Of a stretch of DNA of 64,000 nucleotides, positions 43,618 to 55,285 are shown piece by piece. Source of the DNA: Epiperipatus broadwayi (taxonomy: Eukaryota; Onychophora; Udeonychophora; Euonychophora; Peripatidae); the NCBI GenBank assembly GCA_028023455.1, contig JAQFVV010012447.1, forward strand, positions 994,001 through 1,058,000, in the 5' to 3' direction. The position numbers and the translations under genes are program-made. The stretch's first letter is position 1, and each line of letters starts with the position of its first letter. The notes under the pieces were generated by a model, which ran no database searches, was not told where the DNA came from, and worked only from the letters and a program-made list of their open reading frames with translations.

Positions 43618-46600
43618 GTAGAGATGGAGCCAGTCTGATATTTGCTATTTTGGTGAAGACTTATAATTGCATTTCCTGTTGATTATGAAATATATTTAAG
43701 TTTTTTCTATGAATTTGGTTAGGAATATTCTGTTATGTATATGAGGAATAGATAGCTTTGCAAATTAATGTGGTTTGTGAATTTTAAAACCATGAAGCTT
43801 GAAAAACCTATCCAACAATCCTTGACTTTTTTCTCACAGTGAAAACATTGAGATGACATTTTGAGAAAGGTTACCATCAAAGGTAATATACATGCAGAGT
43901 TAGAATGGGAGTAATTCTACATTTTTGGCTGCATTCATGAGAACTTGGGCAACGTTTTGCTTTTGCAAATATTAGAAATTACTTTCTTTTTTTGATCTTT
44001 AATAAAATGTCAAAGTATAATGCTGTGGGATGTATGTGGAAATTTTTAATCTGTCCTGATAGAATTGACAACACATATAATATTTAGTTAAAGAATAGAA
44101 TATGCATTTGAAATATATCTTTTGATGGAGGGTTATAAACTTCAAAGATGATATGACGGTTATTAGAATAATCTAAAACTTTGCAGAAAATAGCTCCCCC
44201 CCCTCCGTCCCATAATTTTTTATCATTGAAAAATTTATAAAATCCTCAATAAGAGATTTCATAAATAAAATATTAGTATCTGTGCTTGATGCCTTGTTTT
44301 GCTGTTGTTAAATTATTTTAATGACGCAATCAGAAAAGATTTGTTGAACTTGGCATTAATTTAAAAATATTGATGTTTGATAACTTTTTATTTAACCTCG
44401 TTTATATTTTTATTTTACATCTTATTCATTTGTTTAAAATATGGTAGCACATTGTAATTATATTTGTATTACTTTTAAAATAAAATCATGTGTATGTATT
44501 TACTTTATATATTTATCTATGACATATTTTACTTATTGCGCACTTCACAAATTGTTTATGTAATGTTCTTTAATAAAATAAATAAACATTTTTAAAACAT
44601 AATTAAAAGCGTTTTTAATTATATGAACGTTTTTCTTTTGAAATTTCTAAATTTATATATTAAAAAAAAAAAAATTTTGATTATTAATGCAAACTAATCT
44701 CTTATATATATTGTAATGGAAGGGAATGAAGAAAATAAAGTACTATATCTCACATTGAGACAGCTAAATTAAATGTAATGGAAGTTGATCAATTTTGATG
44801 TGATGGAATATGTTATCAAACTTCTCATTGGTTAATGTAACACACACACACACGCAGAGAGAGAGAGAGAGAGGACAAATAAATGAGACTCATTGTGTGG
44901 GTGTACAGATATCAAAATAATTTAAAAAGTCAACAAGCTTGCAAAAAAAAGGTGTAAAAAGGCAAAATATTTATGAACAGGATATAGAAAAATTATGAAA
45001 TTGAACTCAAGATAAATTTAATATAAAATATAATGCATATGTCTCAAGTTTATTAAAATTTCTACAAACTTTATATGCTCGATTTTAAAATATACATCTC
45101 CATTTTAATATTCACTCTAAAATTATTTATTTCAAAACACACAAAGAAATTGTTATTCTAAGAATTTTAATTATTAATTACTAAGTAAGGTCAATAAATG
45201 TTAGTTTATTTAGGGAATAAGCTCTTAACATACCTATGCTTTTAAAACATTGATGGGGAAGCTCCATGTCTATTTTATACTACATGTGTGAAGAGTAATT
45301 TTATTCCATAATATTTCATATGCATACATCATTATATTATTAATTATTACATATGCACCAACTATTAATGTTCAGTGTCACAGGTAGTTAAAAATGAGAA
45401 ACTTTTTCTTCCCTGTGATGTACAACCTGAACTTCTGCAAGTAATATGCTGATTTAAAATTCAGGCTCACAGTAAGATCCAACCCTGAATTCAAATATGG
45501 TCAATAAATGTTGGGTTTATTTAAAGAATAAGTTCTACTTAAGGCCATCTCTGCTTTAAAACACTTATTGACAATGGAATGCATGTTTATTTTATATTAC
45601 ATGTGTAAAGAAATTCATTCCACAAAATTTCATAAAATGTGTGTATAAACATATGTTAGGACAAAACATACTTATGGATTTAAGACAATAAGAACATCAT
45701 CATAATATAAACTGGGGTAGAAGGCTGCCAAGAACATAAAGAAGAAAAACATTTCTCAGAAACAGTACATAAGATTTTTAGAAGATTGTCTTGCCTCAAT
45801 GTTAAAAAGTATAAGATATAAGCATAAATATTCAGCAAATTTACATAGTTCAAAGTGCATCATTTTAAAAATTTGAAAGTGCGGTAAATTTCATTGCTGC
45901 TAATGTATATATATATATTATTTTATTCTAATACATTTTACCTAATAATTGGTAGAAGCATTGGTTATACATATGTGGTTCAATGTATAGATCTTTCTCA
46001 CCAAAATTTCTCCCAAAAGCAAGCACTTTTATCTCAAAATGTAAATCTTTGTCATTGAACTAATGGATACAAAAAATTGTTGAATTAAATAACTATTCTC
46101 AAGCAAAATCACAACTCATTATATAATTATTTAAATTTGGCACTGATTACATTGCTATCAACTATACTCCACTGCCACAATATAGCATAAATAAATTTTA
46201 AACTTTTACATATTTCTAATTAACTTTAGATTTTGATAATAATTATGTTTAAAAAAATCTTTTAACTAATAATTTTTTATGATTTTAATTTTAAAACATT
46301 TGTATATGCAAGCACATACGTTTGAATGATTTTTTTTTGCTTAGTCTCTAATTTTTACTAAAAAAAATCAATAATTGCCTGTCAATATGAAGGATCTATA
46401 AATCTTTCAACACAAAAGCCATTTTATTTAAATCCCCCTCCTTCCCCCATTAATGAGCCACAAGGAAAGAGTTATCCTCTCCATTCCATTTAAAGAACCA
46501 TAATTAAAGAGGTGAAAAACATGATCCTGAAAAATATGAATATCTGAAGGATTGTGGATATATTTGAACATTTATTTTAGTAATAGAACATAATAGAATC

Positions 46601-47429
46601 TGTATACATCTTAAGTAAAAAAAAAGTCCTTAAAAATAAATAAATATAAACAAAAAATTACTTTGACAGTTTGGTTTATTTTCAAATTTCTAACATTTAA
46701 ATATTCATCATATATAATAATTACTATTCTATAATAAGGCTGAATTCAAGAAACAACATTGTAATGTGCATTTTTCTTCTCCTATAGTCATCAAAATATT
46801 TATTTACATAGTACAAGAGGAAATAAGAAAATGCGTTTATATTTATAATAATAAAAAGAGTCGAGAGATTGGGATCAAAAAGCCACATTTGACGCACGAG
46901 CCATATTTTGCCAACCCGTAGTCTAGAAAAAATCTCAAAATATAATATATAATTAATATTTATTAATCATTTTCATAATTTTCTAACTGAATTTTTTACT
47001 TCTGATACGCAAAGAAAGAGGGAAGGGGGGGGGAGACATTTTTTATTATTAAATTATTAAAAATTTGAGAAAGAAGAAGGATTATAATAATAAAATTTAC
47101 AATGATGATGGACACAATTGTTTGGTAAAATTTATTTGATGTAGTTTCATAGAGATTTTATAAGAAATGAATAATTTAATGAGTTTGAACGATTTTTCTA
47201 CCAGTATAATAGAAGCATTGATTGTCATGAAATATATGAAATTTGGTAAAGCATTTAACTATGAAGAAATTTACATGCAAAGAATGTAATAAATGCATAT
47301 ATTTATTTTTTTAATTTACAAATTCTGGTCATTTTATTAATGATAATAAATTATTAAATAGAATAAAATATTATTAAAATTACTAAAATTAACAAATAAA
47401 AAAGTGAATATTAAATAGTTCTCATTAAG
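43618..47429. other. Non-coding AT-rich DNA
   Basis: Contains a CA/GA microsatellite at about 44839-44872. No gene or clear element. Confidence 0.45.
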
Positions 47430-47561
47430 CCCCCCCCCCCATTTAAATATGTTTTTTTTTTTTCAGCAATGTGTCATAGCATCGGCCGGGACGCGAACCC
47501 ACAACCGTCTGCAACCAACTACTTGCGGCTGCCCCCCCATTTAAATATGTTTTTCAGCAAA
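47430..47561 (-). mobile_element. 5'-truncated tRNA-derived SINE with long target duplication
   Basis: A 62-bp insert (47471-47532) is flanked by two copies of a stretch reading CCCCCCATTTAAATATGTTTT and ending CAGCAA; the left copy has a longer T-run. On the minus strand the insert has a box B (GGGTTCGCGTCCC) and the end GGCCGATGCTATGACACA. The duplication of about 28 bp shows retrotransposition, and the T- and C-runs vary between copies. Confidence 0.8.
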
Positions 47562-48682
47562 TTTTTAAAGTTTTATCAAATTTTATTTTTTAAAAAATAT
47601 GGTTAGAAACACTTTTTAATAGTTTATTTAGTCATACTCATTATCGCTATGATGAGTTTTAAAATAGTTTAATAAAGAGTGTTGTAAATTCGATGCAAAA
47701 ATATAGTATAAAAGTTATTCATAAAGTTATTAAAATCCTTACAGGAATTTTGCCACATATCAATATCTGAAGTTATTCATTCATTCTCCACCAATTTATT
47801 GAGTTATTTTTTACTTTGACTAATTATTAATTTTACTTTAAGTTTGATGGAGTTCATAATTTCTATAATGAAAGTCAAATAGACTCAGAAGCAATTTGAA
47901 ACTTAACTTTAATTTTGAGATAATAAAAAAAATAAAGTAGAAAACAAATAAATAAATAAAAATTTGGTTTACAGTGCAAAATTCCAAGACATTCTAAAGT
48001 AAGATCTCCTTTTTTATATCATTGACAATTTTATTTTTCTAATCTTTCCAATATGGTATTTAAACATGGAACAAAATACTGGAGAATGCCAGAGAGAAGG
48101 GAATATGAAAAATCTGCACTTGCATAATCTTTCATATTGTCACCTGCTTTTGGAATAGCAAGTAATAGAAACAGTAAGTCAGTGTTATTTTGGAAGAAGT
48201 TATTTAAGATCTTAAATAAAGGTAGATGTAAAAAAAAAGTTATTTTAATTTTTTTTTAATTTTTCAAATTTTTATATTAATTTATAATCTAAAAGCAAAT
48301 AAAATAAAATAGCTTCTGTGTAATATTAAAATAAGTTGAAGCACTCTAAAGTAACAGTCTACAAGTTATTTTGTTAATCCATAATTAATTTTTAATTAAA
48401 ATATTGTTCTTTATAAGTACGTTTTTAACTATTTATTTTTTAAAATTATTACAAATAAAATTCATGCGCAAATTTTTAATCTATTACTTACAGATATGCC
48501 TTTCTACACACTTAAAATGTGTGTGTGTGTGAATATTTGACATGTTTTACATTTCAGCATGTTTATGATGTATGCTTTTCACATATAATGAATTCAAAAT
48601 ACATGCATATTTTTTCTCAATTGAGTTTCCTTTTTTAACTTACTAGTTCAATTTAAATACATGTATAGTAGGTATACTTTAA
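47562..48682. other. Non-coding AT-rich DNA
   Basis: Nothing recognised apart from a short GT run at 48519-48532. Confidence 0.4.
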
Positions 48683-48975
48683 CCCAGCTATAATTAGAGG
48701 GGATTTGAACTCAGAATTTCAAGATACCTTACATCACCCACTCCATCTTATACAATTGTTACACATGACCACATATGATAAAGATAAATAATCTCCAATA
48801 TACGTATTTCATGCTAAACTAGTACTCATCAGTTGATACCGATCATCATCTCCCATATATATATATATCATCAGTGCTCAGTTTATATTAAGGTGTGCAT
48901 TGGTTGTATAAGATAGGGTGGATTACTGAAGGAAGCTTAAAAGTCTGGATTCAAACACCTCTAATTACTAATTCA
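48683..48975. mobile_element. Foldback element with hammerhead-like centre and tRNA-like ends
   Basis: Imperfect inverted arms of about 85 bp: the left begins ATTAGAGGGGATTTGAAC, and the right, read reversed, begins ATTAGAGGTGTTTGAATCC. Both continue with matching blocks such as ATCTTATACAA. On the minus strand the left end reads GAGTTCAAATCCC, a good tRNA box B. A hammerhead-like motif lies near the centre (48794-48838). Arms and ribozyme have the polarity seen at the other inverted loci. Confidence 0.6.
48794..48838 (-). ncRNA. Hammerhead-like motif in foldback element
   Basis: The minus strand has an intact CUGAUGA, a 6-bp stem II with one mismatch (GUACUA/UAGCAU, loop GUU), intact GAAA, a self-complementary AUACGUAU as stem III, and CAA/UUG plus a U-G as stem I. 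All invariant core bases are present, so this is one of the better candidates outside the array. Confidence 0.6.
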
Positions 48976-49239
48976 ATGTAACTTTTTTACAACTAGATAA
49001 AATATTAACCAAAAATAAGAATGAAGACTTTTACATTTTAGAACTACTATTTTCTGAGCAAAATATTTTTTATTAACATAATCATCAATCTTTACTATAT
49101 ATAAATATTGTAGTGGTACACATTGATGCATATAGGTCCTGTATATTACTAAAGGGCACCACTGAGCCAAAGCCACTGTAAAATTAATGGGAAGCAAGTT
49201 ATTTATAAACATAATGGAGAAGAAAGAATCTAAAGAATT

Positions 49240-49886
49240 TATAAAAGAGTAGTTAGGAAAGAAGAAATTGTTAAAATTGGGTATTTGAATAGGAAAGCAG
49301 AAAAAGTGGCTGGAATTAAACAAAGAAATTGAAAATGAAGAGCTTGAGGTATTAGCAGTAGTGGAAACACATCTAAGAGAAGAAGAAGAACCTATTTAAG
49401 AAGATTTGGTATGGCAGGGTATAAATAAAAAAGATAAAGAAAAATGAGATGGTGGTATAGGTGTTATATCAAAAAAATATTTAAATTACTGTTAAATGTC
49501 TAGAAGATTTGTGGTTTGAAATAAGGTTGGGAAGACAAGAACAGATGGTGGATATAGTTTATATAGTTACTGGAGATAATCAAACTTTAATGGAGTGGAA
49601 CAGTAGCATATATGAATACCTAGTTAAGGATATACAGAGTTTCAAAGAAAAGGAGAAGAGAATACAGAAAATTAAGGTGTTTGAAAATGAAGAGAGAGTA
49701 TGTACTAGTGATCATAATTTCTTTGTAATCAAAATGGTTAGTAATGTGATGGAGAATAGAAATAAAAGTAGAAACAATAATGAAAGATGTGTCTGGAGAG
49801 TGAATGATAAGAATAAGTTGGAAGAGTATAAAGTACAAGTTGAAGAAATCATGGAAGTGTTAGTTGAAGATAAATATAAGGACTGA
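49240..49886 (+). pseudogene. Endonuclease domain of LINE copy 3
   Basis: About 49256-49400 reads GYLN and the Glu block of the nuclease in broken frames. The open piece 49509-49886 (125 aa) spans the later part with RVCTSDHNFFVIKMV, the SDH catalytic motif. The GDMNGH block seen in copy 2 (7289) is deleted here: 49660 joins KRIQKIKVF directly, a deletion of about 220 bp relative to copy 2. Confidence 0.75.
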
Positions 49887-50264
49887 TGTGATGAATTAGA
49901 AAAAGTAAAATAGGGTTTTAGGGAGAAGAATAAAAATAATAAATAATGAGAGTTAGTAAAAGTATAAAAGAGAGGGAAAAAGCATGTAGAGAATATAAGT
50001 GTGATATTAAAAACAAAGAAAGTGAAAAAGATGTTAATGCTAAATGGGAAAGGTATTAAAAAAAAGAAGTTAGCTAAAATAGATAATTTTAGATAGAGAA
50101 TGAAATTGAATAATAAATTATTGGAGGATATTAATAAAAGTGAAAGAGATGTGAGTAAAAAATTTTGAAATTACATTAAAAGGAGAGATATATGGGAGAA
50201 AAAGATACCATTACTAGATAATGAGGGAACAAAGTGTAGCTCTAGAGAAGAATTAGAGAGAATC

Positions 50265-50582
50265 TTGAATAGGTATGTAATGGATATAGAAAAGATGTTA
50301 GATGTGAAAGACAGATGGATAGAAAATATGAAAGCATGTAGTAATGGGAATATTAGGTTTACAGAAAATGAACTGAATGAGGCAAGGAAGAAAGTGAAAA
50401 ATGGAAAGGCAAGAGGTTTAGATGGATGGGCAACAGAGATGGTAATGAATTTAGAGCATAGGACAGAAGTAAAGCTATTATCATGTTTTAATAAGATGAC
50501 ACAGAAGAGAGTTTTTCTGGGTAGTTCATGTAATACAAGAGTAAGATTATTATTTAAAGGAAAGGATAAGGTTCATAGATAG
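50265..50582 (+). pseudogene. RT entry region of LINE copy 3
   Basis: 105 aa with NELNEARKKVKNGKARGLDGW, the GxDG-type block at the start of the LINE RT, and CFNKMTQKRVFLG. It ends at a stop just before the NYRP block. Confidence 0.8.
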
Positions 50583-50699
50583 TTAAGTATTATAGACCGA
50601 TAGCATTAACATCAGTTTTATAAAAAGGTTCTTCATATATGGTGGCTGGAAGAGTTGCAAAATGGATGGGAGGGAATAATGTAATGGGTGGGAATGCAA

Positions 50700-51545
50700 G
50701 GAAGTTTTAGATCAGATAGGCATATAGGAGATAGTTTATTTGTAGTTACACAATTTATGGATATGAATAGGAATTCAGGTAGACAATTATATATGAGTTT
50801 TATAGATATAGAGAAGGCATATTATAGAGTAAATAAAAAATAGATTATGGGCAAATTTAGCAAATTTGGGAATGGATGAAGCTTTAATGGATATTATTAA
50901 GAAATGATATGAAAATAATTACTATATGTATCAATTAGGGAATATAGAATCAGTTAAAGTTAAAAGTAGAATAGGACTAAAGCAAAGATGTCCTACGTCC
51001 CCTATTTTGTTTTTGTTGTATTTGAATAAAATGGAGAGAGTAATAGAAAGATTACGAAGAGGGATAGAGATACCATTAATAGATGGCAAGAGAGTATATA
51101 CTTTGTTAGGTCTTTTTTTGCAGATGATGACTTTTTGTGTGCAGAAAGAAGAGAAGATAAGGAAGTTATGCTGAGGACATGTGCAAGGGTGGGTAAAGAG
51201 ATGGGGATTAAATTTAGTGAAGAAAAATCAAATATAATGTTGGTTAATACTGGAGAAAGGAAAGATGTAGAATTTTTATTGGGGGATATAAAGTTAAGTG
51301 TGGTAAATAGATATAGTTATTGGGGAATCATCTTCAGTAATCAAAAAAATTGCTTAGATGAATGGGAAAAAAAATTGTTAAATGAAGCAAAGAAAAGAAA
51401 GGGATTGATAAAGAAATTAACAGTGTTTTCATATAATAAATATGATGTAGCTAGAATTGTGTGGAAGGGAGTGACAGTATCAGGGTTAACATATGGCAAT
51501 GATGTGTTATGTGTTAGTAAAGGGGTATTATATTACTTAGTATAA
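50700..51545 (+). pseudogene. RT core and thumb of LINE copy 3
   Basis: Blocks in several frames: DRHIGDSLFVVTQ (about 50714), motif A IDIEKAY (about 50804), motif B GLKQRCPTSPILF (50970-51010; the usual Gln-Gly is Gln-Arg) and motif C FFADDDFLCAERRED (about 51110-51165), with both catalytic Asp kept. Pieces 50926-51174 and 51135-51545 are offset by a one-base shift at the T-run 51113-51119. The thumb follows with SYNKYDVARIVWKGVTVSG. Confidence 0.85.
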
Positions 51546-51632
51546 AGCGAAGTAGGAAGACATTCATTAGATGCAGATGTGTGGACAGCAAAGGAGTCAA
51601 TTTAAGGAGAAATGAGATGGTCAAGTTTTTAG

Positions 51633-52270
51633 ATGAGAGATGCAAAAAGCAAAATGAAAATATTTGGTAGATTGCAGTTTATGGATAATAAAAGAATAAC
51701 CAAAATAGTATTTAATTGGGTTATGAGTAAAGAGCAGGCAACAAGATGGGTGAAAAAGGTAATGCAGTTTGCAGAAGATTTGGATAAAGAATTTATATTG
51801 GTATATGTGTACAAGAGGTGGGGTGATTGTGTTAGGATTGTTGAGTGTTATAGTGGTAAGGAATGGGATAGAAGAATAAATGCATTAATGAAGAATAGGA
51901 AGTTGGAAAAATGGAGAACTAGTATGGAAAGTAAAAAGAGTTTAAATATATATAGAGAAGTAAATGGAACATTGTGCGCTAGTTAATTTATGATAATAGC
52001 AAGGAAAGTAGTTTACTGTTTAAGGCTTGAACGGGATCTTTAGAAATAAGAGAATATACACATAAATGGAAAAATATAGGTGTTTTAGTCTGCAAGTTGT
52101 GTAAGGAAAGCATAGAAAATATTAGGCATCTATTAGATTCAATGTAAATGCTTGAAAACAGAAAGGATACAAATAATGAAGTTATGAAAGGCTAAATATA
52201 AACAAAGTGATTATAAGAAAGTGGTTTGTTGTTTTTTGTGCTGTGTTTGGGAACTGATATGGAGGTTTTA
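51633..52270 (+). pseudogene. C-terminal region and zinc knuckle of LINE copy 3
   Basis: Open piece 51633-51986 (117 aa) contains QATRWVKKVMQFAEDLDKEF, the exact site where the ribozyme array entered copy 2. Beyond a frame break, about 52090-52145 has VCKLCKESIENIRHLL, the knuckle with both Cys. Confidence 0.8.
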
Positions 52271-52502
52271 GATATGACAGTTATAAAGTTGACAAAGATT
52301 ATGTTGTGGAAATGTGATGGAGCAGGATATAAAGAAACTTAGGGTGGGAATGTAAAGGAAACCTAAAGTGGCTAACATGTCTCTCTGGACATAGTTTCTG
52401 AAAGATTCCTGACTCCATATAAGGAGAAGTCACAATGCATCTCATCACAGGAAAAATGTGGCAGCTGCAGTCAGGGAAAACCCAAGATTAAAAAAATAGG
52501 AA

Positions 52503-54640
52503 AGAAAATAATGTTTATATGGGTATGAATGAACATATTGAGGAAACTGATGACTTAGAAAACAAGAATAGGCAGCTTCTGAAAAAATTTTGTCAGAGTA
52601 AATTTGAGCATTGGAAATTTGTCAAATACTTATGAGGGGCTTCTAGAAGTAATATATTTCACACAATAGATTATGTATTAGTAGATTAAAAGGGAATGAA
52701 TAAAGTACAGAAAATTAGTTTTGGTCACAAAGAGAGAGTATGTAATAATAATCATAATTTTTTTTATAATAAAAATGGTTAGTAATGTGATAGATAATAA
52801 TAATAAAAGTAGAAAGAAAAATGAAAGATATGGATGGAGATTGAATGACAAGAATAAGTTAGAAAAATATAAAAGTAGAAATTATGAAAGAGTTTGTTGG
52901 AAATGAATATAAGGATTTTTGTGGGAAAGTAGAAAAAGTGGCTAATAATGTTTTAGATGAGAGTAATTCGAAAAATAATAATAATAAAGTGAAATTAGTA
53001 AAAATGTAAAAGTGAGTGGAAAAGCATGCAGAGAATATAAAATTGCTATTAAGAGCAAAGAAAGTGGAAAAGATGTGAATATTAAATGGGAAAACTATTT
53101 AAATAAGAATTTAGCTAAAATGGATAATTATATAGAGAGAATAAAATTAAATAGTAAATTATTGGAAGATATTAATTAAAATGGCAGAGATGGGAGTAAA
53201 AAAATGGAAATATATTAAAAGAAGGAATGTAGGGGAGAGAGAAATCATATTACTGAATTATTAAAAAAAAGAGTGTAGTTCTAGAGAGGAATTATAGATA
53301 ATCTTAAATAGTAATGGATATGGAAAAGATGTTAGATGTGAAGGACAGAATAATAATAATTTAGTAAAAGCACATAGTAATGGAAATGTTAGTTTTACAG
53401 AAAATGAATTAAATGAGACAGAAGATATTAAAAAATGGAAAGGCAAGAAGTTTTGATGAATGAGTAAGAGAGAGATGGTGATGAATTTGAGCAATAGGGT
53501 AAAATTAAAACTATTAACATATTTTAATAAGATGTCACAGACGAGAGAATTTCTGGATAGCTGGAATAATACAAAAGTCTGTTATTTAAAGGGAAGGCTA
53601 AAGACCATAGAAAGATAAATAATTATAGACCAGTAGTGGTAACTTGTGTGTTGCATAAAGTTTTTGCATATATGATGGCTGAAAGGATGGCAAAATACAT
53701 GAAAAAATAATATAGTGGGAGAAATACAAGAAGTTTTACAATGGATCGGTGTAAAATAGATAGTTTATTTGTGGTCACACAACTGAATAGGAATACGGGT
53801 ATACAGTTATATATGGCCTTTATAGATATAAGGAAGGCATATGATAGAGTAAATAGAAATAAATTATGGGTAAGTTTAATAAATTTAGAAATGAATGGAA
53901 CTTTAGTGGATTTTATTAAAAGATTGTATGAAAATAATTAATCATAATTAGAAAAGAATAAAACAGCAATAATTATAAATGTTGTGGGAGTAAGGCAAGG
54001 ATACCTTATGTCAGCTGTTTTGTGTTATTATATTTGAGAGAAATGGAGAGGACAATAAAAAGAGGAATGGAGATAATAGTAGATGGCAATAGAGGTTATA
54101 CATTATCAGGTTTTTTATTTACTGATCATATTTCCTTGTGCACAGAAAATAGGGAAGATATGGAAGCTGTGCTGAAGACTTGTGCAGGAGTGGGTAAAGA
54201 GATGGGGATCAAATTTAGCGAAGAAAAATTAAAAGTAATGATAGTAAATGCTGGAGAAAGAAAAGAGAAAAAATGGGGGGTGGGGTTATAGAATTAAATG
54301 TGAATAGGTACAAGTGTTTAGGAATTGTCTTAAGTAATCAGAGGAATAGCTTGAATAAATGAGAGAAAAAATTGTTAATAAAGCATTTAAAAGAAAATTT
54401 TCATATAATAAATATGATATAGTGAAAATTGCATGGGAGTGGCAGTAGGTGAGGTTAACTTATGGTAATGATGTGTTGTGTTAGCAAAGGAGTGTTAGAT
54501 TACTTAGAAAAGTACAAAGAGTAGAAAGACATACATTAGATGCAGGTGTGGATGGCAAAAGATGTAATCCAAGGAGAAATGGGATAGTCAAGTTTTTATA
54601 AAAGAGATGCAAAAAAGCTTTTTGGATCTTCTGACAAGTG
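52503..54640 (+). mobile_element. CR1-like LINE, copy 4 (truncated at both ends)
   Basis: Begins about 50 bp after copy 3 ends, inside the endonuclease (GYMNEHIEETDD-like stretch), and stops at GATGCAAAAAAGC, well before the C-terminus. More diverged than copies 2 and 3. Open pieces 52721-52906, 53741-53941 and 54022-54291. Confidence 0.85.
53741..54291 (+). pseudogene. RT domain of LINE copy 4
   Basis: 53741-53941 holds DSLFVVTQLNRNTGIQLYM and motif A FIDIRKAYDRVNRNKLW. After a break, 54022-54291 carries GFLFTDHISLCTENREDME in place of the FADD box (FTDH), so one Asp is lost. Motif B reads VGVRQGYLMS-like in another frame (about 53985-54015). Inactive. Confidence 0.8.
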
Positions 54641-55200
54641 TAAATTAACATTCAAAATACATTTAATACGAGCGAAGGTTAATCTCAATCTTTGTACTGG
54701 GTGATATTTAATGACATTATACATAGACTTGAAATAAATGAGAATTGTTTCTTATTTTACACACACACACACATATATATATATATATTGTAACAAAAAT
54801 GTTAGTAATAAGAGTGGTTAGATTAGGAACATTATCCAATTTAATCAAAAGAGAAAAACTATGAAGTTGAGTGAATAAAAAAATTGCACAAGATGAAAAT
54901 TTTTTTCCATCTATATTATTAATGCAAAAAATTCAAAATAGTTTTGTGTTAAAGACTATCTTTTAGGGCTTATCCTTTCATATGACAGCACACATAAAAA
55001 ATTCAACTTATCTACAATATATAGAAAAATCTATTCAAAATAGACTATTGTATATATAACATTCATATAAACAGAACACATTTTTACTTTTATATAAAAA
55101 TTAAATATACAATATTTGGAATTACTACAATTTGATTTACAAGTGCCAAATTTTTGTGCAGTTGTATCTTTGACACCATTCACGTTATATAAATACATTA
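54641..55200. other. Non-coding AT-rich DNA
   Basis: Contains a CA/TA microsatellite at 54759-54789 and, near 55120, one copy of a short dispersed motif (CACTTGTAAATCAAAT reversed) also found near 25236 and 61160. Confidence 0.5.
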
Positions 55201-55204
55201 TTTT

Positions 55205-55285
55205 GCGCATGTTTTGATGTAGTTGGTAGACATTCGATTTGGGATCGGGAAGTCCCAGGATCGATTCCGGCATTCACAGATCTGG
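55205..55285 (+). repeat. tRNA-derived SINE head
   Basis: A box-A-like TGTAGTTGGTAGA is followed after about 35 bp by box B GGATCGATTCCGG, with GGGATCGGGAAGTCCC able to form the anticodon-region hairpin. Parent tRNA uncertain. Confidence 0.6.

Larger units (their letters stand above)
49174..52452 (+). mobile_element. CR1-like LINE, copy 3
   Basis: 5'-truncated at a point matching 6797 of copy 2 and running to the CATCTCATCAC tail. It is the best guide to the family because it lacks the inserted array. The main open pieces are listed separately. Frameshifts and stops exclude activity. Confidence 0.9.
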
